Positions 51,883 to 61,752 are shown, numbered from the stretch's first letter. The stretch: DNA of 64,000 nt from Haemophilus haemolyticus_M (GCF_003490935.1 NZ_QQGD01000008.1:14477-78476); one strand, 5' to 3'. Numbers and translations are program-made. Notes: generated from the sequence alone by a model not told the origin.

Positions 51883-53253
51883 TTATTTTTTCTTTGTTGG
51901 TCGCTGCCAATCTTGAATATGACGCTGAGGAACTCGTGTAATCACTAATTCATTTTCACCTACATCGCGTGTAATTGTTGTCCCAGCACCAATAGTTGCG
52001 CCATTTGCGACTTTCACTGGTGCAACTAATTGTGTATCAGATCCCACAAACACATCATCACCGATGATCGTTTTAAATTTATTTGCGCCATCGTAATTAC
52101 AGGTGATGACACCCGCACCAATATTACAATTTGAGCCGATTTCTGAATCGCCAACATAGGTTAGGTGATTTACTTTAGAACCTTTACCAACGGTAGATTT
52201 TTTAATTTCTACAAAGTTACCGACATGCGTTTCAGCTGCAAGTTCCGCACCTGGGCGTAAACGAGAAAATGGGCCAATTGCGGCTTTTTCTCCCACTACA
52301 GAATCCTCTAGCACCGAATAGGGTTTTATTTCTACATCATTGCCAATAACAACATTTTTCAATACACAACCTGCGCCAATTTTTACGCGATCGCCGAGTT
52401 TAACACTACCTTCAATAATAACATTAATGTCGATTTCCACATCTTTTCCATGTTCTAATGTTCCACGCAGGTCAAAGCGAGCGGGATCGTAGATCATTAC
52501 GCCTTCAAGTAGTAATTTGGAGGCTTGTTTATTTTGGAGATAACGTTCAAGTGCGGCTAATTGTAAGCGATTATTTGCACCTTCAACTTCCATGACATCT
52601 GTTGCTTGTACAGCAACAACTTGGCAATTATCCTGGTTTGCGAGAGCAATAAGATCCGTTAAGTAATATTCGCCTTGAGCATTATTATTGCCTACACGAG
52701 CTAGCCATTTTTTGAAACTTGCACCATCGGATACCATAACGCCAGTATTTACTTCTTTAATATTTAGTTGATCGGCATTTGCATCTTTTTGTTCTACAAT
52801 TGCTACAACATTGCCATTTTCACGGATAATTCTCCCATAGCCTGTTGGGTTATCTAAATTTACGGTAAGCAATGCAATGCCATTTTCTGGTTTCGCTTCA
52901 ATTAATTTTTCTAATGTTTCTTTAGTGATTAATGGTGCATCGCCGTAAAGTACAACAATATTTTCGTTATTTTTAAAGAAAGGTGCGGCTTGTTGAACTG
53001 CATGTGCTGTGCCAAGTTGTTCTGTTTGTAATACCCAATTTACTTGTTCATTTGCAAGATGGGTACGCATTAAGTCCCCACAGTGGCCATAGATTAAATG
53101 AATATTTTCTGCGCCTAATTGATGCGCAGTATCAATTACATGTTTTACCATTGGTTTACCAGCGATTGTATGTAGTACTTTTGGTAAATCGGAATACATG
53201 CGTGTTCCTTTTCCGGCTGCTAAAATTACCGCACTTAATGCTTTTGTAGTCAT
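51883..53253 (-). CDS. glmU: bifunctional GlmU (glucosamine-1-phosphate acetyltransferase / GlcNAc-1-P uridylyltransferase)
   Basis: 456 residues. It makes UDP-GlcNAc for peptidoglycan and lipid A. The N-terminal pyrophosphorylase opens V-I-L-A-A-G-K-G-T-R-M. The C-terminal half is a left-handed beta-helix of hexapeptide repeats (about residues 250-440) and does the acetyl transfer. The Haemophilus enzyme is structurally characterised. It is transcribed alone, towards the tRNA cluster. Confidence 0.97.
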   Translation of the reverse strand: MTTKALSAVILAAGKGTRMYSDLPKVLHTIAGKPMVKHVIDTAHQLGAENIHLIYGHCGDLMRTHLANEQVNWVLQTEQLGTAHAVQQAAPFFKNNENIVVLYGDAPLITKETLEKLIEAKPENGIALLTVNLDNPTGYGRIIRENGNVVAIVEQKDANADQLNIKEVNTGVMVSDGASFKKWLARVGNNNAQGEYYLTDLIALANQDNCQVVAVQATDVMEVEGANNRLQLAALERYLQNKQASKLLLEGVMIYDPARFDLRGTLEHGKDVEIDINVIIEGSVKLGDRVKIGAGCVLKNVVIGNDVEIKPYSVLEDSVVGEKAAIGPFSRLRPGAELAAETHVGNFVEIKKSTVGKGSKVNHLTYVGDSEIGSNCNIGAGVITCNYDGANKFKTIIGDDVFVGSDTQLVAPVKVANGATIGAGTTITRDVGENELVITRVPQRHIQDWQRPTKKK

Positions 53254-53356
53254 AAATTTTCTCTTTATTTATCAATAATAATAGGAGATATTTTATCGTA
53301 GAAAGGAGAAGATGATAAGTTTTTAAATTAAGGGATTTGTGGCTTTATAGATAGGA

Positions 53357-53383
53357 AAAAACCGATGGTTTCCCATCGGTTTT
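53357..53383 (-). terminator. rplJ-rplL terminator
   Basis: On the minus strand AAAACCGATGG / CCATCGGTTTT followed by more T, about 30 bases after rplL. Confidence 0.88.
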
Positions 53384-53411
53384 CTGAATTTTAAAGTGGT
53401 TAAAAGAGAAA

Positions 53412-53783
53412 TTATTTCACTTCTACTTGTGCACCAGCTTCTTCTAATTCTTTCTTAAGTGCTTCAGCTTCTTCTTTAGAAACACCTTCTTTTAATGCTG
53501 CTGGAGCAGATTCAACTAAATCTTTAGCTTCTTTTAAGCCTAAACCAGTTGCACCACGTACTGCTTTGATTACTGCTACTTTGTTAGCACCAGCTGCTGC
53601 AAGAATTACGTCGAATTCAGTTTTTTCTTCTGCTGCCGCTGCGCCGCCTGCTGCTGGAGCTGCTGCTACTGCTGCCGCTGCTGAAACACCGAATTTTTCT
53701 TCCATCGCTGCGATTAATTCAACGATTTCAGTTACAGTTTTTGAAGCAATCGCTTCAATGATTTGTTCGTTAGTTAATGACAT
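53412..53783 (-). CDS. rplL: 50S ribosomal protein L7/L12
   Basis: 123 residues from ATG 53783 (M-S-L-T-N-E-Q), three codons inside the open frame. The N-terminal dimer domain, the Ala-rich hinge (about 40-55) and the C-terminal factor-binding domain (G-L-K-E-A-K-D-L-V-E) are all standard. It forms the ribosomal stalk with L10. It is co-transcribed with rplJ. Confidence 0.97.
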   Translation of the reverse strand: MSLTNEQIIEAIASKTVTEIVELIAAMEEKFGVSAAAAVAAAPAAGGAAAAEEKTEFDVILAAAGANKVAVIKAVRGATGLGLKEAKDLVESAPAALKEGVSKEEAEALKKELEEAGAQVEVK

Positions 53784-53837
53784 AACAATCAATTCCTAAA
53801 ATAAATAAAGTTAGATGAAGTAAGAAACGCTTAATGA

Positions 53838-54329
53838 TTAAGCTGCTTCTTGTAATTTGTCGCGTAATGCCGCGAAGGTGCGAGCAAGTTTGCCTGCTGC
53901 AGCTTCTTTCATTGTGCCCATTAAACGTGCAATCGCTTCTTCGTAAGTTGGTAATGTTGCCAAGAATTCAACATCTTGGATTTTACCTTCAAAGGCTGCA
54001 CCTTTAATTTCAAACTTATCGTTTGCTTTAGCAAACTCTTTGAACAAACGAGCAGCTGCGCCCGGGTGTTCGTTAGAGAACGCGATAAGTGTTGGACCTA
54101 CAAACGTATCTTTTAAGCATTCGTAATCTGTGCCTTCAACTGCGCGACGTAATAAAGTATTACGAACTACACGCATTGTAACGCCAGCTTCACGTGCTGA
54201 TTTACGTAATTCAGTCATTTTCTCAACAGTTACACCGCGAGAATCCGCGATTACTGCTGAAAGTGCACCTTTGGCTGCTTCATTTACTTCAGCAACAATT
54301 GCTTGTTTGTCTTGAAGATTTAATGCCAT
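53838..54329 (-). CDS. rplJ: 50S ribosomal protein L10
   Basis: 163 residues, standard length. It anchors L7/L12 dimers to 23S rRNA and represses its own mRNA. K-A-Q-type start region M-A-L-N-L-Q-D-K-Q-A-I-V-A-E-V, and R-N-T-L-L-R-R-A near residue 57, match. Unlike E. coli, rplK-rplA and rpoBC are not adjacent: rplJ-rplL stands as its own two-gene operon behind a promoter and leader. Confidence 0.97.
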   Translation of the reverse strand: MALNLQDKQAIVAEVNEAAKGALSAVIADSRGVTVEKMTELRKSAREAGVTMRVVRNTLLRRAVEGTDYECLKDTFVGPTLIAFSNEHPGAAARLFKEFAKANDKFEIKGAAFEGKIQDVEFLATLPTYEEAIARLMGTMKEAAAGKLARTFAALRDKLQEAA

Positions 54330-54344
54330 TGGCTTTTAGCTCCT

Positions 54345-54530
54345 GAATACACTCCGATTACTCGGAATTAATTTACCTAATCCTAAGACTAGATGACTTC
54401 GGCGCCCAGAAGCAAGAAAAATTCTTATTCTGTTCACCATCTACGTAGGATAATTAAGATTACTCCCCTACGGTCTTGGATGGGGCTTGAATAGGTCAAG
54501 CACCAACCAGAAATTTGTTAGATTGACTAA
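54345..54530 (-). promoter_or_regulatory. L10 leader (autoregulatory mRNA structure)
   Basis: The transcribed leader between the promoter and rplJ contains the complementary blocks and bulges expected of the L10(L12) binding site, including GTAGGGGAGTAATCTTAATT and GGCGCCGAAGTCATCTAG. Boundaries are approximate. Confidence 0.65.
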
Positions 54531-54542
54531 CACAGGCGCAGG

Positions 54543-54571
54543 ATTATAGAGAAAAGCTATGTTCTTGTAAA
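54543..54571 (-). promoter_or_regulatory. rplJ-rplL promoter
   Basis: Minus-strand TTTACA, 17-base spacer, TATAAT: a near-perfect sigma-70 promoter about 210 bases before rplJ. Confidence 0.85.
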
Positions 54572-54599
54572 GAATATTGTTGGAAAAAGAGCCAAATTC

Positions 54600-55970
54600 C
54601 TATGATAGCTTCTCTACTAATTCCACTGCAGCCCCAATATAAGTAGCGGGTGTTAATTTTTGTAAACGTAATTTTTCTTCTTGTGGAATATCCAACTTAT
54701 CAATAAATTCACGCATAGCATGTTCCGTCACTCGTTTACCTCGCGTTAATTCTTTTAATTTTTCGTAAGGTTTTTCTATTCCATAGCGGCGCATTACGGT
54801 TTGAATTGGTTCAGCCAAAACTTCCCAGTTTTGATTGAGTTCTTCTAATAAGTGCGGTTGATTTACTTCAAGTTTACTAATGCCTTTGCGTGTTGAAGCA
54901 TAAGCGATCAAACAATAACCCAATCCTACGCCTAAATTACGTAATACGGTTGAATCTGTTAAGTCACGCTGCCAGCGAGAAATTGGTAACTTTTGACCTA
55001 AGTGGGTCATTACTGCATTCGCTAAGCCTAGATTGCCCTCTGAGTTTTCAAAATCAATTGGATTGACTTTATGTGGCATGGTAGAAGAACCAATTTCGCC
55101 TGCAATCGTTCGTTGTTTAAAGTGATTTAATGCAATGTATCCCCATAAATCACGATCAAAATCAATGATAATGGTATTAAAGCGTACTACAGCATCAAAA
55201 AATTCAGCGATGTAATCGTGCGGCTCAATTTGAGTGGTATAAGGATTCCATTGAATACCTAATGAAGTGACAAATTCTTCGCTGAATTTATGCCAATCAA
55301 TATTAGGATATGCTGATAAATGCGCATTGTAGTTACCTACCGCGCCATTGATTTTACCTAAGATTTCCGCGTTTTGGAGTTGTTTAAATTGACGTTTTAG
55401 GCGATAAACAACATTTGCCATTTCTTTGCCCACTGTGCTTGGTGAAGCTGGCTGGCCATGTGTGCGAGAAAGTAATGGAATCGTTTTATATTCTTCTGCA
55501 AGACGAGTGATTTCATTAATCAGTTTTTGCCATTCTGGTAAAATCACTTCGTCACGAGCGGTGCTTAACATTAATGCATGAGAGAGGTTGTTAATGTCTT
55601 CTGAGGTGCAAGCGAAGTGAATAAATTCGGAAACGTTCACTAGTTCCACTTCATTTTGAATTTTCTCTTTCAGAAAATATTCAACGGCTTTCACATCGTG
55701 ATTGGTTGTGCGTTCAATTTCTTTAATACGCGCTGCATCTGTCTCATTAAAATTAGCCACAATTCCATCTAAAAAAGCATTTGCTTGCGTAGAAAATGGC
55801 GGCACTTCAGTAATTTCTGTCGTTGAAGCTAATTTTTGTAACCAACGAACTTCCACAGCTACACGGAATTTCATTAACCCGAATTCACTAAAAATAGCGC
55901 GTAATGGAGTTACTTTATCTTGATAACGACCATCAAGAGGGGAAAGTGCGGTCAGTGTAGAGAGTTGCAT
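54600..55970 (-). CDS. purB: adenylosuccinate lyase
   Basis: 456 residues from ATG 55970 (M-Q-L-S-T-L-T-A-L-S-P-L-D-G-R-Y), with a TGGAG site; the open frame extends upstream through hflD DNA. It cleaves SAICAR and adenylosuccinate in purine synthesis. The fumarase-family signature G-S-S-T-M-P-H-K-V-N-P lies near residue 295. It follows hflD by 22 bases, as in E. coli. Confidence 0.97.
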   Translation of the reverse strand: MQLSTLTALSPLDGRYQDKVTPLRAIFSEFGLMKFRVAVEVRWLQKLASTTEITEVPPFSTQANAFLDGIVANFNETDAARIKEIERTTNHDVKAVEYFLKEKIQNEVELVNVSEFIHFACTSEDINNLSHALMLSTARDEVILPEWQKLINEITRLAEEYKTIPLLSRTHGQPASPSTVGKEMANVVYRLKRQFKQLQNAEILGKINGAVGNYNAHLSAYPNIDWHKFSEEFVTSLGIQWNPYTTQIEPHDYIAEFFDAVVRFNTIIIDFDRDLWGYIALNHFKQRTIAGEIGSSTMPHKVNPIDFENSEGNLGLANAVMTHLGQKLPISRWQRDLTDSTVLRNLGVGLGYCLIAYASTRKGISKLEVNQPHLLEELNQNWEVLAEPIQTVMRRYGIEKPYEKLKELTRGKRVTEHAMREFIDKLDIPQEEKLRLQKLTPATYIGAAVELVEKLS

Positions 55971-55992
55971 AAATGTTTGCTCCAGAATTGTA

Positions 55993-56610
55993 TTAATAAA
56001 TAGAAGAATAAATCTGTTTTGCGGTGGCAAGTAATTTTCTGCGGAAAAATAAAATTTGCCATTTTGTTCCGCCCATTTGTTTCCACAGCACGGCAGAGCG
56101 AATGCCTGTAAGTAAAACTGCACGGATTTTATTTTGCACGAGTTCTTGTCGCAAATAATCAGGCGAGCCTAGTATGTGAATTTTTTTGCCCAATGGGCTA
56201 ATAACGTCGCTGTAAATGTTTGCCATAATAGATAGCATTGTTTCACTATCGCGAGCGTAATGAATTTCTTGTTCTTTTAGGCGAGAAATTCGATTGCCTA
56301 ATGTTTGTTTGGCATCGGGATTTTTCGATAATTTCCCTTCTAATGCCAAAAGGCTTAACCAATAGCGAGTTAAATTTTGATCGCTTTGCGCATTGAGCTG
56401 ATGAATTAAGGTTTCTAGACCTAATTTTAAATGACGAACTTCTCCACCAAAAACATCTTCGATTCGTTGTGGTTGGGTAATAAAAAGGCTATTAAGTGCG
56501 GTTAAAAATGTATCCGAATCTGCTCGGCTTTCTGTTGCAAGTTGATGAACCAATTTTGCTGATTGGCACACGCCAGCAAGGGCAAGAACAATATCGTGGT
56601 AGTTTTTCAT
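55993..56610 (-). CDS. hflD: high frequency lysogenisation protein HflD
   Basis: 205 residues, all-helical, peripheral membrane protein. The opening Y-H-D-I-V-L-A-L-A-G-V-C-Q-S-A-K is typical. In E. coli it binds phage lambda CII; its normal role is unclear. The position immediately upstream of purB is conserved. It is divergent from trpS. Confidence 0.92.
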   Translation of the reverse strand: MKNYHDIVLALAGVCQSAKLVHQLATESRADSDTFLTALNSLFITQPQRIEDVFGGEVRHLKLGLETLIHQLNAQSDQNLTRYWLSLLALEGKLSKNPDAKQTLGNRISRLKEQEIHYARDSETMLSIMANIYSDVISPLGKKIHILGSPDYLRQELVQNKIRAVLLTGIRSAVLWKQMGGTKWQILFFRRKLLATAKQIYSSIY

Positions 56611-56738
56611 TCGAAAATATTAGGAAAACGTTTTCGTTAAATATAGCATTTTTAACCTAGCTTTTGAACTCGAACATTAAAAAAGCCTAGAGTTTCTGGT
56701 ATGATGTGCGAACAGTTTTAAGGTATTAAGGATTGATT

Positions 56739-57743
56739 ATGGCAAAACCAATTGTTTTTAGTGGCGTGCAGCCTTCTGGTGAATTAACTATCGGAAATTA
56801 TTTGGGCGCGTTGCGCAACTGGGTGAAAATGCAAGAAGATTATGAATGTATTTTCTGCGTAGTTGATTTACATGCGATCACTGTGCGTCAAGATCCTGTT
56901 GCCCTTCGCAAAGCAACGCTTGATGTGCTTGCTCTTTATTTGGCGTGTGGAATTGATCCAAATAAAAGTACTATTTTTGTTCAATCTCACGTTCCAGAAC
57001 ACACGCAATTAAGCTGGGTGTTAAACTGCTACACTTATTTTGGTGAAATGAGCCGAATGACGCAATTCAAAGATAAATCAGCACGTTATGCAGAAAATAT
57101 TAACGTGGGTTTGTTTGATTATCCTGTGTTAATGGCGGCGGATATTTTACTTTATCAAGCAAAAAGTGTGCCTGTTGGCGATGACCAAAAACAACACTTA
57201 GAAATTACGCGTGATATTGCAAACCGCTTTAATGCGCTTTATGGCAATATTTTCACTATTCCTGAAATTTTCATAGGAAAAGCAGGCGCGCGTATTATGT
57301 CATTGCAAGATCCTGAAAAGAAAATGTCAAAATCAGATGATAACCGCAACAACGTGGTGACACTTTTAGAAGATCCAAAATCTGTGGCGAAGAAAATTAA
57401 ACGTGCCGTAACGGATTCAGATGAGCCGCCTGTTGTTCGTTATGATGTGCAAAATAAAGCGGGTGTATCCAATCTTTTAGATATTCTTTCTGCGGTTACG
57501 GATAAGCCTATTGCTGATCTTGAAAAAGAATTTGAAGGTAAAATGTACGGACATTTAAAAACTGCAGTAGCGGATGAAGTCTCAATTTTACTTGCTGGTT
57601 TACAAGAACGTTTCCATCAATATCGTAATGATGAAGCTTTATTAGATAATATCTTACGACAAGGTGCGGAAAAAGCGCGTGCAAAAGCGCAAGAAACCTT
57701 GGCGAAAGTGTATGAAGCTGTAGGTTTTGTTGCTGCAAAATAA
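56739..57743 (+). CDS. trpS: tryptophanyl-tRNA synthetase
   Basis: 334 residues from ATG 56739. It is a class I synthetase. The HIGH-like motif is in P-S-G-E-L-T-I-G-N-Y-L-G near residue 12, and K-M-S-K-S near residue 195 is the ATP motif. The start follows TAAGGA; the frame opens two codons earlier at a TTG. A small YfcZ-family gene follows by 22 bases. Confidence 0.97.
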   Translation: MAKPIVFSGVQPSGELTIGNYLGALRNWVKMQEDYECIFCVVDLHAITVRQDPVALRKATLDVLALYLACGIDPNKSTIFVQSHVPEHTQLSWVLNCYTYFGEMSRMTQFKDKSARYAENINVGLFDYPVLMAADILLYQAKSVPVGDDQKQHLEITRDIANRFNALYGNIFTIPEIFIGKAGARIMSLQDPEKKMSKSDDNRNNVVTLLEDPKSVAKKIKRAVTDSDEPPVVRYDVQNKAGVSNLLDILSAVTDKPIADLEKEFEGKMYGHLKTAVADEVSILLAGLQERFHQYRNDEALLDNILRQGAEKARAKAQETLAKVYEAVGFVAAK

Positions 57744-57765
57744 TCTGAATAAAAGGGATAATATT

Positions 57766-58056
57766 ATGGCAATTCAAACTGAAAAACCGATTGAATGTGT
57801 AGGTTGTAATACTTTTGATATGAAATCACTTTTCGATAATCGTGATTGTAGCCAGGTTATTGAATATATTTATGACAATGAAGAACAAGCTCAAGAAGCG
57901 CTCGCATTTTTTACTCAGAAAGCGCGTGATGTAGAAAGTGAACTTTGTGCAATTCAATCTGAAATTACAAAAGTGGATGATGGCTATTTATTAAAGGCAG
58001 ATTTCACTTTCTGTTGCCAAGCTGAATTGGTGATTTTTCAAATGCGTATTGCGTAA
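57766..58056 (+). CDS. YfcZ/YiiS family protein
   Basis: 96 residues from ATG 57766 (AAAAGGGA site). Features are C-V-G-C near residue 10 and F-C-C-Q-A-E near residue 85. It belongs to the small DUF406 family of unknown function. It is probably co-transcribed with trpS and ends at a hairpin. Confidence 0.82.
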   Translation: MAIQTEKPIECVGCNTFDMKSLFDNRDCSQVIEYIYDNEEQAQEALAFFTQKARDVESELCAIQSEITKVDDGYLLKADFTFCCQAELVIFQMRIA

Positions 58057-58068
58057 GAAAAACAGCTG

Positions 58069-58099
58069 AAAAATAAGCCGCACTTTTGCGGCTTATTTT
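58069..58099. terminator. bidirectional terminator, yfcZ-like / dusA
   Basis: AAAATAAGCCGCA / TGCGGCTTATTTT stem with a four-base loop; CCGCACTT overlaps the left arm. Confidence 0.9.
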
Positions 58100-58109
58100 G
58101 TTTTTAGGA

Positions 58110-59093
58110 TTAGTGTTCTACAAAGCTTAAGGCGGTTTCAACTACTTCAACTCCCGCACCTTCTTTAAACGCATTTTCGCTTAAATAGCGTCGCCATTGA
58201 CGAGCACCTTTGCAATGTTGGAATGCGCCTAACATATGGCGGACGATATGATTAAGGTGTATGCCTTGGCTAAGTTGTTGTTCAATATAAGGAAGCATTG
58301 ACTGTACCGCTTCATGAGCGGTAACAATTGGTGCGTTAGGATCAAATAAGGCTTGGTCTATTTGCCCAAGTAAACTTGGATTTTGATAGGCCTCTCGCCC
58401 AACCATCACGCCGTCCACATATTGCAAATGTTGCTTCATTTCTTCAACGGTTTTAATCCCACCATTAATTGCAATAGTTATATGTGGAAAATCACGTTTT
58501 AGTTGATACACCCGAGCATAATCTAATGGTGGAATTTCTCGATTTTCTTTGGGACTTAACCCTGAAAGCCAAGCTTTTCGTGCGTGGATAATAAACTCTT
58601 GGCAACCTTTTCCTTGAATCTTCTCAATAAAATCACATAAAAATTCATAGCTGTCTAATTCATCAATACCAATACGTGTTTTCACAGTGACTGGAATTTT
58701 GACCGCACTTTGCATTTGTTCTACACAGTCTGCCACCAAATCTGCTTTCGCCATTAAGCAAGCGCCAAACATTCCATTTTGTACGCGATCAGAAGGGCAT
58801 CCTACATTGAGATTAATTTCGTGATAACCTCGTTCCTCAGCAAGTTTTGCGCAATATTTTAGTTGTTCAGGATCGCTTCCTCCCAGCTGTAACGCAACGG
58901 GATTTTCTTGTAAATCAAAATTCAAGTGATCGTATTTGGCATGGATAATCGCAGGTGCGGTGACCATTTCAGTGTAAAGTAACGCATGCTTTGAAAATTG
59001 ACGATGAAAATAACGACAATGGCGTGTTGTCCAATCTAACATTGGCGCAACAGAAAAACGGCCGCGGTAAAAGTGCGGTAGATTTTGAGGCAT
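58110..59093 (-). CDS. dusA: tRNA-dihydrouridine(20/20a) synthase
   Basis: 327 residues, a flavin TIM barrel that reduces U20 and U20a in tRNA. S-V-A-P-M-L-D-W-T opens the FMN site. L-N-V-G-C-P-S near residue 96 holds the catalytic cysteine region, and I-N-G-G-I and G-V-M-V-G-R-E-A are conserved. It begins two bases after the ClC gene and is its downstream partner. Confidence 0.95.
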   Translation of the reverse strand: MPQNLPHFYRGRFSVAPMLDWTTRHCRYFHRQFSKHALLYTEMVTAPAIIHAKYDHLNFDLQENPVALQLGGSDPEQLKYCAKLAEERGYHEINLNVGCPSDRVQNGMFGACLMAKADLVADCVEQMQSAVKIPVTVKTRIGIDELDSYEFLCDFIEKIQGKGCQEFIIHARKAWLSGLSPKENREIPPLDYARVYQLKRDFPHITIAINGGIKTVEEMKQHLQYVDGVMVGREAYQNPSLLGQIDQALFDPNAPIVTAHEAVQSMLPYIEQQLSQGIHLNHIVRHMLGAFQHCKGARQWRRYLSENAFKEGAGVEVVETALSFVEH

Positions 59094-59095
59094 TT

Positions 59096-60487
59096 TTATT
59101 TCTCTTGTTCGGTTTTGCTGCGTAATTCTTCGGCTTGGCGAGCTTGCATTTGCTGGCGAAAACGGCCTGCAGCAAAGTGGTAAAAGGGTTTTGGGCTAAA
59201 TTGGCGCGAGATTATGGATGCAATAATGCTGGAAATCAAGAGCCAAATGAGAACGGGTTGTGCGCCTGTCATTTCCATTACAACAACACTGGCTGTAACT
59301 GGCGATTGTGTGCCGCCAGCTAAAAACGCCGCCATACATAAAATCACCAAAAAACGTTGATCGACCATCCCTCCGCTGATATCCCACAGCATTGCGCCAA
59401 TGCCTGCGCCTGTTGTCAGTGATGGGGTAAAGATACCACCGGCAATACCATTCCAATAAGTGGTCACCGTTGCTAAAAGTTTAAGGATGCCAATTTCAGG
59501 ATCTATGGCTTGCCCTTCTAAGGCGCGTGCAACAACCTCATAGCCAGTGCCATAGGTTTGTCCGTGAGTGTAACTGCCAAGTGCGGCAAGCGCTAAACCC
59601 AATAATAAAGCAATACAAATAGGATGTTGGCGAACCCAGCCACGCCATTTTTCAGGTGATAATCCTGCGAGACCTTTTGCTAATAGTCGTCCAAATATGC
59701 CACCTAGAATGCCACAAACCACCCCACAAATTGCGAGCCAAAGATAGAGATAAGAAACAGATGTTGCCCCTTGATAATTTGGAAAATAAGGGCTGTTTCC
59801 TTGAATCGCGACAAGAATAAACCCAGCAGCTAATACCCCCATCAATACTCGTCGTTCCCAACGTAACATTACACCACGCCCGAGTTCTTCAATCGCAAAT
59901 ATCACGCCAGCCAAAGGTGCATTAAAGGCTGCTGCAAGCCCACCTGCTGCACCTGTGGCAAGTAATTCATTGGTGCTTAATCCTCTAAACGCTAAATTAT
60001 GTTTTCTACAATAATTTCCCCATGCAAGCATGACAGCTGCCCCAACTTGTACTGATGGACCTTCACGCCCAACAGATGCACCGATAAGCATAGCCAAAAA
60101 GGTAAGAGGAATTTTCCAAATAGTTTGGCTGAATTCAACTAATTTGGTTTTATAGCTACTATGAGGAAGATTAATTGATGCAATGACTTGCGGAATACCA
60201 CTTCCTCCAACATAGGGAGTATATTTTTTCGTAAACCAAGTCAGGCAAGCCATGCCTAGGGGTAACACAAACCAAACTGCAATAGGATATTTAGATGACC
60301 AGTGAGCGTTTAGTTCTAGACCAAGATCGGACAATTTAGCAAAGCCAAATGAAAAGAGTGAGACAAATGTCGCACCTATAATTAGGCAGATAAATTCTAA
60401 ACTTTTGTGGGAAATTCTGTGTGTTTGGCGTAGCTTTTTATGGAAGAAATAGCGTAAGTGAAATTTGAGCGAGCGTAACATAATCAT
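59096..60487 (-). CDS. ClC family chloride channel/antiporter
   Basis: 463 residues with the ClC fold. The anion-pathway motifs G-S-G-I-P near residue 95, G-R-E-G-P near residue 140 with the gating glutamate, and G-G-I-F-T-P near residue 345 are all present. It exchanges chloride for protons, in E. coli for acid resistance; that role is inferred. Only two bases separate it from dusA. Confidence 0.9.
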   Translation of the reverse strand: MIMLRSLKFHLRYFFHKKLRQTHRISHKSLEFICLIIGATFVSLFSFGFAKLSDLGLELNAHWSSKYPIAVWFVLPLGMACLTWFTKKYTPYVGGSGIPQVIASINLPHSSYKTKLVEFSQTIWKIPLTFLAMLIGASVGREGPSVQVGAAVMLAWGNYCRKHNLAFRGLSTNELLATGAAGGLAAAFNAPLAGVIFAIEELGRGVMLRWERRVLMGVLAAGFILVAIQGNSPYFPNYQGATSVSYLYLWLAICGVVCGILGGIFGRLLAKGLAGLSPEKWRGWVRQHPICIALLLGLALAALGSYTHGQTYGTGYEVVARALEGQAIDPEIGILKLLATVTTYWNGIAGGIFTPSLTTGAGIGAMLWDISGGMVDQRFLVILCMAAFLAGGTQSPVTASVVVMEMTGAQPVLIWLLISSIIASIISRQFSPKPFYHFAAGRFRQQMQARQAEELRSKTEQEK

Positions 60488-60640
60488 ATTAATTTAATAC
60501 TAATTAAGTAGAAATTATAAAACTGTCATTTCGCTGGGGCAATTGGTTTGGCATTTTGAATAAAAAGTGCGGTGAATTTGGTAAGCGTTTTTTGTACGCA
60601 ACTAAAGATCCTTTCACGGATCTTTGGCGCTGTTTAATTA

Positions 60641-60669
60641 TTGACAACAAACCTCAGAACGATTAAAAT
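60641..60669 (+). promoter_or_regulatory. str operon promoter
   Basis: TTGACA, 17-base spacer, TAAAAT, about 80 bases before rpsL. A hairpin (AAAGATCC / GGATCTTT) lies just upstream at 60604-60625. Confidence 0.8.
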
Positions 60670-60749
60670 TCGCCGTCTATTTCTGTATGGAAGTAGATTT
60701 TTTGAACAACATTCTATTATTGAATAACATTTAAACTGGAGCTTTTTTA

Positions 60750-61124
60750 ATGGCAACTATCAACCAGCTAGTACGCAAACCGCGTGTGAAAAAGGTTGTA
60801 AAAAGCAACGTTCCTGCATTAGAGGCTTGCCCGCAGAAACGTGGTGTATGTACTCGTGTATATACTACAACTCCTAAAAAACCAAACTCAGCGCTACGTA
60901 AAGTATGTCGTATCCGCTTAACTAACGGTTTTGAAGTAACTTCTTATATCGGTGGTGAAGGTCACAACCTTCAAGAGCACAGTGTTGTATTAATCCGTGG
61001 TGGTCGTGTTAAAGACTTACCGGGTGTGCGTTACCACACAGTACGCGGTGCATTAGACTGCGCAGGCGTTAAAGATCGTAAACAAGGTCGTTCTAAATAC
61101 GGCGTTAAACGTCCTAAAGCTTAA
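60750..61124 (+). CDS. rpsL: 30S ribosomal protein S12
   Basis: 124 residues, nearly identical to E. coli. The decoding-site segments T-P-K-K-P-N-S-A and R-V-K-D-L-P-G-V carry the wild-type lysines whose mutation gives streptomycin resistance, so a sensitive allele is predicted. The latter segment also contains the aspartate modified by RimO. First gene of the str operon. Confidence 0.98.
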   Translation: MATINQLVRKPRVKKVVKSNVPALEACPQKRGVCTRVYTTTPKKPNSALRKVCRIRLTNGFEVTSYIGGEGHNLQEHSVVLIRGGRVKDLPGVRYHTVRGALDCAGVKDRKQGRSKYGVKRPKA

Positions 61125-61281
61125 TGGTTCTCCGTTAAGTAAGGCCAAACGTCTAAATTAGCAAAACAATTTAAACCATAAACTCCAGTCAAAAAGCGCT
61201 TTGCGCTGCAAATTTTCTCAAAGAGAAATATTGCTGATGGGTTTTGGATATCCTGAAGATTAAAATACGGAGAAATTCGCA

Positions 61282-61752
61282 ATGCCACGTCGTCGTAGTG
61301 TTGAAGCACGCAAGATTCTTCCAGATCCGAAATTCGGTTCAGAATTACTTGCAAAATTTATTAATGTAATCATGGTAGACGGTAAAAAATCCGTTGCTGA
61401 ATCAATCGTTTATGGTGCTTTAGAAACTTTAGCACAACGCACAGGTAAAGAGCCTTTAGAAGCGTTTGAAGTTGCACTTGAAAACGTACGTCCAACTGTT
61501 GAGGTTAAATCTCGTCGTGTTGGTGGTTCTACTTACCAAGTGCCAGTTGAAGTGCGCCCTGTACGTCGTAACGCATTAGGTATGCGTTGGATCGTTGAAG
61601 CAGCACGTAAACGTGGTGATAAATCAATGGCTTTACGCCTTGCAAACGAATTATCTGATGCTTCAGATAATAAAGGTGCAGCAGTGAAAAAACGTGAAGA
61701 CGTTCACCGTATGGCTGAAGCTAACAAAGCATTTGCTCACTACCGTTGGTAA
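61282..61752 (+). CDS. rpsG: 30S ribosomal protein S7
   Basis: 156 residues, standard length, beginning M-P-R-R-R-S-V-E. It nucleates assembly of the 30S head. The 157-base rpsL-rpsG gap is where S7 represses its own translation in E. coli; a comparable structure is possible here but I could not confirm it. A GGAG site precedes the start. Confidence 0.98.

Noticed and set aside
53640..53700. Alanine-rich repeat DNA in rplL as a variable repeat
   Set aside because: It is the normal flexible hinge of L7/L12.
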